Assembly: GCA_017465745.1 (NCBI GenBank)
Contig: JAFTVM010000083.1
Location: 1 to 64,000 of the forward strand
Source: Oscillospiraceae bacterium
Lineage (GTDB): Bacteria; Bacillota; Clostridia; Oscillospirales; Oscillospiraceae
Direction of reading: 5' to 3'
DNA length: 64,000 bases
The first letter of the stretch is position 1, and each line of letters opens with the position of its first letter. Made by a program: the position numbers and the translations under genes. Of this stretch, positions 1-6,795 are shown in pieces. The notes beneath the pieces are model-generated. The model saw only the letters and a list, made by a program, of their open reading frames with translations, had not been told where the DNA came from and searched no databases.

Positions 1-1326
1 AAAAATAAACCAGAAATTCTTCTTTATCAGTTCTGCCCGGTATCGCTGCCGGTCAGTAATGTCCAACTCCGGGTCATCCAGCTTCGCTATGAAGTAGTCT
101 CTCTGTGGCCCAAGGTTTGTGCGGAAATCGTAATATGCCTGCTCCGTTGCCTTGGTAAGCCAGTATCCCTCACGGGCCTGCCGGCTGAAATTCCAGTCCT
201 TTGGCACCGCAGCAGGCCGGAACTCTTCGTCGGAAATGGCGGCGGTGTTCAGGAACTGATAATTCAGCTCCGTCATATCCTGCGGCTCTACAGAATCCAT
301 GCCGGAGACATAGAGGGCATGATCGTATTTCAGGCATCTGCGCAGATATTCTGCCCAACTCAGACCGTTCTCGGTCATCCATCCGAAGCCCTTGAACATG
401 CTCTTCGTCAGGATCATGTCAACATCCTCAATGTTGTGCCAGTTACCCCAGATGTCCACGATCATGTGAACACCCAGACAAAAGAACAGCGACCTGAAAT
501 CCACCTCATGAACGACACCCTTGATATAGGGCAGCCGGATCTGGAAGGAATGGTGGAAATGCCCTTTATCGGACATGAGGTCAAGATGCCTTGCGAGTCT
601 GGGAGATACCAGTCCTTCACCGTCAAATTCGGTGATCTCAATATCCATGGTCCTTTCAACTCTGGAATACTTTCGCACAGCCCCGTCGGAACCGTCATCC
701 TCAACGGTAATAGTTTTCGCATTCGGAATGACACTCTTGGGATTATCTATGACGATGATCCTTTTGTCATTCAATAAGCCACTGCTGTCAATGCGGCGAC
801 CGCCGGTGAACAGCAGACCATTGTAGGCATATAGCTTACTCAGCTGACACTCGCCAATGGTCATGCCCAGCATCATGCGCTCTTTCAGCGGTTCGTAAAG
901 ATCCTCCCGGACAAAGCACAGCTTGGAGTTTCGGCTCATGCTGGCGGATCGCTCGAAGGCAATATAACGGTGGGTCTGTACCCTCAGGCAGATTCAGATT
1001 CCTTAAGGACGGAACATCCATTCCGCCTTCCGCTGAAGCTCTGCCACCTTGCCCACCGGTCTGCGGTCAAAGATGCCGGAGAAATCTATATAGACGAACA
1101 CTTCCGAAAGCGCATCCCCGTCAGCATAGCCAAAACGCTCATCACCTTTGAGAAGCCGCATGGCCTGATGGAACATGGGACAGTCATCCTGCTGGGTCCA
1201 CTTCACAAGATACTCACGGGACGGCTCTGCCGCATCGTAAAAGATTTCAAATTTACTGTCTTTTTCTTCAACGGAGGAAAGCAACGTAATGGCGCTGATC
1301 TCCGGGATGGTGTAGCGAAATGCCAT
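1..1326 (-). pseudogene. RDR/YonO-like two-barrel RNA polymerase, N-terminal part, frameshifted and cut by window edge
   Basis: The minus-strand frame is open from an ATG at 1326 (AGGAGG about 7 bases upstream) to the left edge, except for a patch near 985-1008. Roughly 440 residues are visible. They match the order of motifs in cellular RNA-dependent RNA polymerases (Pfam RdRP): YIAFERSASMSR (about residue 119), FDGEGLVSP (about 234, compare SDGIGKISP in plant RDRs), FQIRLPYIKGVV (about 261, compare FQIRYGGYKGVV) and ILTKSMFKG (compare SMxKF). The catalytic DxDGD loop would be encoded left of coordinate 1, so activity cannot be judged. The relative YonO of phage SPbeta is a single-subunit DNA-dependent RNA polymerase, so the template here is unknown. 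Between 1008 and 985 the frame has TAA and TGA; a -1 then a +1 shift restores a sensible protein, so this is either decay or sequencing error. Family call is by eye. Confidence 0.72.
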
Positions 1327-1474
1327 ATCAGCACCTCCTTAGTTTGGTTATCATTGTTAACTTGGTTTAGCAGATAATTATGAACAAATCTACCTCCACT
1401 TTCGTTATTTGATAACTGCCCCCACTTTTACTTTTCGGATGCAGTTTGATTTTTGTGAAAAGGAGGTAATTCGC

Positions 1475-1693
1475 ATGATTTTGAAGCTCTTGCCGGAGCA
1501 GGAAAGGCAGGTTCAGACGTTGATCCCGGCTTGCTGCAACTGGGTGGACGGAAGGTGTCTGAAGCTGGATATGCCCTGTCCCCAGCAGCTTTCCGTCAGT
1601 CGGGTCAATTGCACCTATTTTCGGGGTGCTGTTCTGCCGGGATACCCGGAACTTTATGAAACCATTATCAAGAACAACGCAGGAGGAAACTAA
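1475..1693 (+). CDS. Cysteine-rich VLP-domain protein of mobile element
   Basis: A 72-residue protein with five cysteines (20, 21, 28, 35, 46) and the closing motif FRGAVLPGYP, which fits the Cys_rich_VLP family (Pfam). These small proteins are common on clostridial conjugative and mobilizable elements; their function is not known, although the cysteines suggest metal binding. The ATG at 1475 is chosen because AAAAGGAGG lies 7-8 bases upstream; an upstream in-frame ATG at 1409 has no ribosome binding site. It is divergent from the RDR-like gene and directly upstream of the primase gene, so it probably forms a short operon with it. Confidence 0.72.
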   Translation: MILKLLPEQERQVQTLIPACCNWVDGRCLKLDMPCPQQLSVSRVNCTYFRGAVLPGYPELYETIIKNNAGGN

Positions 1694-1694
1694 C

Positions 1695-1748
1695 ATGAAT
1701 TACAACAAAAAAGGAGATGTGCAAAATGGATGTGCCCGCATGGTTTGA
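1695..1748 (+). CDS. Possible 17-codon leader peptide upstream of primase
   Basis: A strong AGGAGG (1681-1686) is placed ideally for the ATG at 1695, which opens a 17-codon frame (MNYNKKGDVQNGCARMV) ending at 1748. It overlaps the start of the primase gene in a different frame. It could couple translation of the Cys-rich gene to the primase, or be a chance frame. No homologue is recognised. Confidence 0.25.
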   Translation: MNYNKKGDVQNGCARMV

Positions 1749-2907
1749 CGGCAAAACGATAAATGAGACGCTGTTCTGCGAGGAGTTCCTTGCTGAGCAT
1801 CCCATGGTCAGCGTCAACGACACTTTCTTTACGAAGAATGGCAGTATCACGGATGAGAACTGGCTGAAAAAGGAGATATATGATCGGATCAAGCCCCATG
1901 TGACAGGCGGCATCGCCCGGAAGATCACCGGCATTCTGGATGTACTTCGAGTGGAGTGTTACTGTCCCGGATTGCCGCTGTACCAGGATCGCATCCATGT
2001 TGCCAACGGCACCTTGTTTCTGGACGGTCGTTTCTCTGAACACAAGGACTTCTGCCGGAACCGTCTTCCGGTGGCCTATCATCCCAATGCGCCGCAGCCA
2101 GTGAAATGGCTGCATTTTTTATCCCAGCTTCTGGAGCCGGAGGACATTCCCACCCTACAGGAATTCATGGGCTACTGCCTGATCCCTTCCACCAAGGGAC
2201 AGAAGATGCTGATTCTGACAGGCAAGGGCGGCGAGGGCAAATCCAGAATTGGCTTGGTACTTCGTGCCTTGCTTGGCAGCAACATGAATACTGGCAGTAT
2301 CGCAAAGATCGAGACAAACCCCTTTGCCCGTGCGGATCTGGAGCATCAGCTGGTGATGCTGGACGATGACATTAAACTGGAGGCACTACCCCAGACCAAC
2401 AATATCAAGGCCATCGTCACGGCTGAACTGCCCATGGACTTAGAGCGCAAGGGCAAGCAGAGTTATCAGGGCGATTTGTATGTCCGTTTTCTGGCCTTGG
2501 GCAACGGAACACTGCAATCCCTCTATGACCGCAGCGTGGGCTTCTTCCGGCGGCAGATCATCCTGACAGTCAAAGAAAAAGACCCCAACCGCAGGGACGA
2601 TCCCTATTTGGCAGAGAAGCTCTGCGCCGAAGCCGAGGGAATCTTCCTTTGGGCATTGGAGGGACTGAACCGCCTTATAGACAATGATTACCGTTTTACC
2701 ATCAGTGCGGCAGCACAGGAGAATATGACCGCCGCTGTGTCGGAGGGCAACAACATCGTGGAGTTCCTGAACTCGGAGGGATACATCCGCTTCAAGGCAG
2801 ATTACGAGGCTTCCTCCAGGGACTTGTATTCCGTGTACCGGCTCTGGTGCGAAGACAACGCAGTGTCTGCCCTATCCTCCAAATCCTTCTGCTCCTATCT
2901 GAAGTAG
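1726..2907 (+). CDS. D5/P4-type phage-plasmid primase-helicase, C-terminally truncated by an amber stop
   Basis: A 393-residue protein of the phage/plasmid primase P4 family (D5_N plus SF3 helicase). The Walker A loop GKGGEGKS lies at 166-173 and an acidic Walker B stretch LVMLDDDI at about 209-216. It would unwind and prime DNA for replication of the mobile element. The ATG at 1726 is preferred to the one at 1717 because AGGAG sits 9 bases upstream of it and overlaps the other. The frame stops at TAG 2905-2907, but the same frame continues to a TGA at 3019-3021 and encodes a plausible family C-terminus (NLEYTNKIHVG, FMGIEIL). A single CAG-to-TAG change would explain this. The helicase core is intact, so the short product might still work. 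Confidence 0.8.
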   Translation: MDVPAWFDGKTINETLFCEEFLAEHPMVSVNDTFFTKNGSITDENWLKKEIYDRIKPHVTGGIARKITGILDVLRVECYCPGLPLYQDRIHVANGTLFLDGRFSEHKDFCRNRLPVAYHPNAPQPVKWLHFLSQLLEPEDIPTLQEFMGYCLIPSTKGQKMLILTGKGGEGKSRIGLVLRALLGSNMNTGSIAKIETNPFARADLEHQLVMLDDDIKLEALPQTNNIKAIVTAELPMDLERKGKQSYQGDLYVRFLALGNGTLQSLYDRSVGFFRRQIILTVKEKDPNRRDDPYLAEKLCAEAEGIFLWALEGLNRLIDNDYRFTISAAAQENMTAAVSEGNNIVEFLNSEGYIRFKADYEASSRDLYSVYRLWCEDNAVSALSSKSFCSYLK

Positions 2908-3021
2908 AACGAGCGCACCTACAATCTGGAGTACACCAACAAGATCCATGTTGGAAACGGACGCTTCGTCCGGGGTTTCATGGGCATCGAAATTCTGCAT
3001 CGAGATTATGAAATATTATGA
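2908..3021 (+). other. Read-through remnant: C-terminal 37 codons of the primase
   Basis: The frame continues directly after the TAG at 2905 and ends with TGA at 3019-3021. The translation contains NERTYNLEYTNKIHVG and GFMGIEIL, which look like the end of D5-type primases rather than random sequence. Other genes in the window use TAG as a true stop (for example the LytTR gene at 26537), so general recoding is unlikely. Confidence 0.55.
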
Positions 3022-3031
3022 CAGCGACCCC

Positions 3032-3094
3032 AAAGTACATGTACCATCCGTACCAAATGTACCGGTACACAAGTACACTTGGTACATGTACTTT
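3032..3094. repeat. GTAC-rich nested inverted repeats, candidate oriT or regulator site
   Basis: Perfect 14-base inverted arms at 3032-3045 (AAAGTACATGTACC) and 3081-3094 (GGTACATGTACTTT) enclose a 12-base perfect palindrome TGTACCGGTACA at 3059-3070 and further GTAC tetramers. The whole 63-base block can form a long cruciform. It lies between the primase and the mobilization genes, where an origin of transfer or a regulator-binding array would be expected. Function is inferred from position only. Confidence 0.6.
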
Positions 3095-3209
3095 CAGGTC
3101 AGCACCAATTATCAGAAAGGCCAGCAAAGGGGCGGATATTCTGTCCGACACTGTAATGAGCAGGGAACTTGTAAAGCAAGTTCTGCCCGGCAGCCAGGAG
3201 GTTGCGTCT

Positions 3210-3225
3210 TTGGGGAGCTCCCCAA
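3210..3225. repeat. 16-base perfect palindrome upstream of mobC
   Basis: TTGGGGAGCTCCCCAA reads the same on both strands and ends about 20 bases before the mobC start. Upstream, GCTTGC-like and CTGCC-containing short repeats fill 3160-3205. The palindrome could be a MobC/relaxase binding site or a hairpin in the mRNA leader. No nic site can be named from the sequence alone. Confidence 0.5.
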
Positions 3226-3246
3226 TCCCCCTGAGAAAGGAGAACC

Positions 3247-3582
3247 ATGAGCGAAAACAAGAAAATTATCAATATCCGCGTCACCGCAACGGAGAAACGG
3301 AAGCTGGAAAGCATGGCCGCATACTGCGGTCTTTCTCTTTCAGCATACCTGCGAAAGCTGGGGCTTGGCTTTGCACCCCGGCCTGCGTTGGGCAATGACT
3401 TCTACCAGTGCTACTACCGGCTCTGTGACCTATGCAACCGTAAGCTGTCTCCGGATGTGGAAGCAGAGCTTTTATCTCTCATTGATGACATCCGGGAGGA
3501 ACTGATGCTTCCCGGCAAGCGCAATAAGAAGGAGGTCGCAGCATGGCTACAACAGGCTTCTGGCCAGTCAAAGGACAGCTGA
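3247..3582 (+). CDS. mobC: MobC-like relaxosome accessory protein
   Basis: A 111-residue protein whose N-terminus (KIINIRVTATEKRKLE, then LSLSAYLRKLGLG) has the ribbon-helix-helix pattern of plasmid mobilization MobC/NikA-like proteins. Such proteins bind the transfer origin and help the relaxase open it. The ATG at 3247 follows AGGAG. Its 3' end overlaps the relaxase start at 3543 by 40 bases, a usual arrangement for translationally coupled mob genes. Nothing in it looks damaged. Confidence 0.78.
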   Translation: MSENKKIINIRVTATEKRKLESMAAYCGLSLSAYLRKLGLGFAPRPALGNDFYQCYYRLCDLCNRKLSPDVEAELLSLIDDIREELMLPGKRNKKEVAAWLQQASGQSKDS

Positions 3583-4906
3583 AGGACGTGATCGATTATG
3601 CCCAAAATCCGGACAAGACCACCGACCGGAAGTTTCTGGACGATGATCTGTACCAGACATTACGTTACGCTGAGAATGACAGCAAGACAGATCAGAAGAT
3701 GTACGTCAGCGCCATCAACTGCCCGAAGCAGCGGGCCTACGAGTCCATGATGGCCACCAAGCGCCGCTTTGGAAAGCTGGGGGGAATGTGGCCTACCATG
3801 GATATCAGAGCTTTGCGGAGGGCGAGGTGACGCCGGAGGAGGCACACCGGATCGGCATGGAGACTGCCACGCGGATGTGGGGCAAGGATTACGAGGTGGT
3901 GGTAACGACCCACCTGAATACAGAAAACATTCATAATCATTTTGTCGTCAATTCCGTTTCCTTGCGTACTGGGCGCAAGTTCGAGAACCACATTTCTGAC
4001 CACTACCGGCTGAGAGAAATCTCGGATGAGATCTGCCGGAATCTGGGCAAATCCGTCTTAGAAAATGCCACCTTCTACGGCGGTGACAAGGGTGCGTACT
4101 GGGTGAAGAAATGCGACAAGCTAACCCACCGTGAAATTCTGAAACGGGATGTGGAGCATTGTCTGTCCCTGTCACGGTCGCCGGAGGATCTGATCACGCG
4201 GCTGAAATCAATGGGCTATGAGATCCGAAACGGCTATGACGGTAAGAATATCTCTGTCATCGCACCGGGATGGCAGCGGGCTGTGCGGCTGTCCTCCATC
4301 GGCTATACCAGGGAGGTGCTGAACGAGTGGCTTGCTGAGAACCGGCAGGATATATATTTTTACCAGTGGCGCAATGCCAATCCTGTCAGGAAGGCCACAC
4401 CCCTGCTGTATCTGGAAATCGAATTCCGAAAGGCACAGCGCATGGACGGCCTTACCCTGATCTTTGCTATTTTCATTGAGCTGCTGCGGCTCTGCACCGG
4501 CAGCGTTGAACAGCAGAAGAACCGCCCTCTGTCGCCCATGCTCCGGGAGGAAGTCCGGAAGCTGGATCAAAATATCGATGATTATAAGCTCCTCTGCACC
4601 GAGAACATCGGTACCGCAGAGGAGCTTTCTTTGTTTTCGGAGGGTTTACAGCAAAAAATCACCGAACTGGAAGCACAGCGGAATTCTGTCCGTAACCACA
4701 TCCGGCGAGCCTCTCCCGATGACGAACCTGCCCTGAAAGAGCAGGCAAAAGAGATCACGAAGCAAATCACACCGCTGAGAAGTCAGTTGAAATCTGCCCA
4801 GCGGATTGCAGATCGAATGGAACCCATCCGACAGCTTCTGGATCAGGAGCGGCAGATGGAACAGAAAGAACGAAATCGGATCAGAGAAAGGAGCTATGAA
4901 CGATGA
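3543..4906 (+). pseudogene. MOBP-type relaxase, broken by a one-base shift in a G run
   Basis: The first frame (3543-3830) has the N-terminal motif LKDVIDYAQNPDKT with the likely nicking Tyr19. The second (3788-4906) has the metal-binding motif NIHNHFVVNSV and a long charged coiled-coil C-terminus. Together they make a relaxase/mobilization nuclease of about 450 residues that would cut oriT and lead the strand into a recipient. The switch happens at GGGGGG 3779-3784: reading one more G gives GKLGGNVAYHGYQSF, the expected family sequence. A one-base deletion in a homopolymer explains it, either as real decay or a sequencing error; programmed -1 slippage is less likely but possible. The stop overlaps the next ATG (ATGA). 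Confidence 0.82.
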
Positions 4907-6378
4907 ATGTAACAAAAGCAGAATATCTGCCCATTGATAAATTACATCCCTTTGCGGATCATCCATTTCAGGTGAAGGACGATGACCAGATGGATCAGCT
5001 TGTATGGAGCATCCTCTCCCAGGGCGTCATGACGCCGATTATCGTGCGTCTCATGGGAGAGGGCGAATATGAAGTGGTTTCCGGACACCGGAGAGTCCAC
5101 GCATGTCAGAAGGCAGGAATCGCTGAGATTCCTGCCTTAATTTACACTCTGGACCGTGACGCAGCAGCCATCGCCCTGGTGGACAGTAACCTCCACCGGG
5201 GTTATGTCAAAGATTCTGCGGATAAGGAAAATTGGCTGATCGATGAACCTGCAGCAGAAGTGGTACGTAAGATCTTCGCACTCTGCATTGCAGGCCGGGG
5301 ACCATTACAGATCGCAAAACAGCTGGAGCGGGAGCAGATCCTGACGCCGACAGCCTATTTTCATTCTGTTGGCAGAGCGGCAACCAACCCACTGCCTGCT
5401 GATCCTTACCGTTGGTCAGACAGTACCATTGAGAACATGCTGGCAAACCGTCAGTATACAGGATGTACTGTGAATTTTATGACCACCACGGTCAGCTACA
5501 AGGTCCATAAGACTGTGTACAAACCCCGGGAGGAATGGCAGATCATCCCTGACACCCAGGATGCTATCATCGATGAAGATACCTTCAACCGTGTCCAGGA
5601 GCTCCGTGAAAACCGGCGCAGACCCACAGCAACCGGGAGAACCAGTCTGTTCTCCGGACTGGTATTCTGCCCGGACTGCGGTTCCAAGCTTCACTTCTGC
5701 GCCTCCAAGAGTCTGAAGCCAAATCAGGAATTCTTTCGGTGCGCTGAGTATAAAAGCGGAAGAGGCAGTTGCACGATTCACTATATCCGCAATGTAGTCC
5801 TCGAAAAGATCGTTCTCGAAGCGATTCGTAATCTGGCGGATTTCGTTCGATGCTATGAGCCTGTATTTCTCTATATGATGGCACAGAAAACCACGGTGGG
5901 AAAGAAAGCGGAGAAGCAGCAGCTAAAGAGCACCATCTCCATCAGTAAGAGGAGAATCCAGGAATTGGACAAGTTGATTGAACGGATCTATGAGGATAAT
6001 GTGCTGGGAAAGATTTCTGATGAACGATTTGCCGGAATGTCCGCCAATTACGAAGCGGAGCAAAAGTCGCTGATCGCCATTGTGGAAGCGAGTGAGAACC
6101 GCCTTCGGGAAATGGAAAAGGAAACGGTAAATCTTCGCCTGCTTCTGAACACGCTTCGGGAGTGTACGGATTTGAAGGAACTGACACCGACAGTCGTAAA
6201 TACGCTGATCAAGCGGATTGAAGTCCATAACAACGACAAATCCAGCGGTCATTGTTTTGTGAAGGTAGATATATACTTCACCGCTGTCGGTCTGATCGAT
6301 ATTCCCACGGAGGAAGAGATCCGCAGAATGATCCGCGAAATTCAGGCCAATCCCGGTGCATACCGTTTCTCCGCATAA
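4903..6378 (+). CDS. Fusion of a ParB N-terminal domain with a large serine recombinase lacking its catalytic domain
   Basis: Residues 1-99 are a ParB/Srx-like domain (LPIDKLHPF, VVSGHRRVHACQKAG, ALVDSNLHR). From residue 100 the sequence is the middle and end of a large serine recombinase: a Recombinase domain (ENWLIDEPAAEVVRKIF, NMLANRQYTG), a zinc ribbon with C255, C258, C279 and C289, and a coiled coil at about 325-400. The resolvase domain with the catalytic serine is missing, so the protein should not be able to recombine DNA on its own. The joint is at about 5197-5202. An in-frame deletion between a parB gene and a downstream recombinase gene is the simplest cause. The start at 4903 has AAAGGAG 9 bases upstream and overlaps the relaxase stop. 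Confidence 0.8.
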   Translation: MNVTKAEYLPIDKLHPFADHPFQVKDDDQMDQLVWSILSQGVMTPIIVRLMGEGEYEVVSGHRRVHACQKAGIAEIPALIYTLDRDAAAIALVDSNLHRGYVKDSADKENWLIDEPAAEVVRKIFALCIAGRGPLQIAKQLEREQILTPTAYFHSVGRAATNPLPADPYRWSDSTIENMLANRQYTGCTVNFMTTTVSYKVHKTVYKPREEWQIIPDTQDAIIDEDTFNRVQELRENRRRPTATGRTSLFSGLVFCPDCGSKLHFCASKSLKPNQEFFRCAEYKSGRGSCTIHYIRNVVLEKIVLEAIRNLADFVRCYEPVFLYMMAQKTTVGKKAEKQQLKSTISISKRRIQELDKLIERIYEDNVLGKISDERFAGMSANYEAEQKSLIAIVEASENRLREMEKETVNLRLLLNTLRECTDLKELTPTVVNTLIKRIEVHNNDKSSGHCFVKVDIYFTAVGLIDIPTEEEIRRMIREIQANPGAYRFSA

Positions 6379-6387
6379 AATGGAAAA

Positions 6388-6415
6388 GGAGTAACCCCAG
6401 AAATGGGGTTACTCC
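6388..6415. terminator. Hairpin terminator at the right end of the mobile element
   Basis: An 11-base perfect stem GGAGTAACCCC / GGGGTTACTCC encloses a 6-base loop. On the minus strand it is followed by CCTTTTCC, so it probably ends the pspC transcript as well as closing the element. Confidence 0.65.
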
Positions 6416-6472
6416 AAACCGTATTAAAAAACTTCCTTACGCGCCCGGCACATTAGCTTCGGGGGTTCTTCG

Positions 6473-6670
6473 TTACATCAGTTCATTTTTGACGGGCATC
6501 ACCAGTGCGCAGACGATATAGGCGAGGATGCCAACGTGCATGAAAACGCTGACCACAGCCCAACCAACACGCACGACGGTGGGATCGATATTGAAATATT
6601 CGGCAATGCCGCCGCAGACGCCGCAGACCTTCTTGCCCTGTTCGATGCGGTAGAGTTTCTTGTTTTCCAT
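6473..6670 (-). CDS. PspC-domain small membrane protein
   Basis: A 65-residue protein with the PspC signature KKVCGVCGGIAEYFNIDPTVVR followed by one hydrophobic segment ending in ALVMP. PspC proteins are linked to envelope stress; small stand-alone copies in Firmicutes have no fixed role. It has a good ribosome binding site (AAGGGGAATTCCC before the ATG). It is the first chromosomal-looking gene to the right of the mobile element and its 3' end faces it. Confidence 0.85.
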   Translation of the reverse strand: MENKKLYRIEQGKKVCGVCGGIAEYFNIDPTVVRVGWAVVSVFMHVGILAYIVCALVMPVKNELM

Positions 6671-6766
6671 GGGAATTCCCCTTTCGTTTTTTCTTTATGA
6701 TACTTCGCAAATCCATATTTGTAAACACGGATTTACAAAAATTTACGGATTCTTCATCACGGTCTG

Positions 6767-6775
6767 TGGTATAAT
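6767..6775 (+). promoter_or_regulatory. Extended -10 promoter for the M20 amidohydrolase
   Basis: TGGTATAAT (TGn plus consensus TATAAT at 6770-6775) lies 20 bases before the start codon with AGGAGG in between. No good -35 is seen 17 bases upstream, which is common for extended -10 promoters. Confidence 0.6.
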
Positions 6776-6795
6776 ACCCCAAAAGGAGGGATTCT

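Noticed and set aside
319-777. Plus-strand frame opposite the RDR-like gene
   Set aside because: No ribosome binding site, and the minus frame has conserved polymerase motifs over the same stretch.
1409-1474. Longer N-terminus of the Cys-rich VLP protein
   Set aside because: The ATG at 1409 lacks a binding site, whereas the ATG at 1475 has an ideal one and the family begins there.
2905-2907. Possible TAG recoding in this genome
   Set aside because: TAG ends the LytTR gene at 26535-26537 in a normal place, so the primase TAG is best read as a truncating stop.
3032-3094. CRISPR-like repeat array
   Set aside because: Repeat units are 4-14 bases and palindromic with no spacers of regular size; no cas genes are present.
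2948-3398. Two plus-strand frames across the GTAC array and mobC start
   Set aside because: Their translation comes from palindromic DNA and overlaps mobC out of frame; no binding sites.
3779-3784. Programmed -1 frameshift in the relaxase
   Set aside because: No proper slippery heptamer with downstream structure; MOBP relaxases are normally single-frame, so an indel is simpler.
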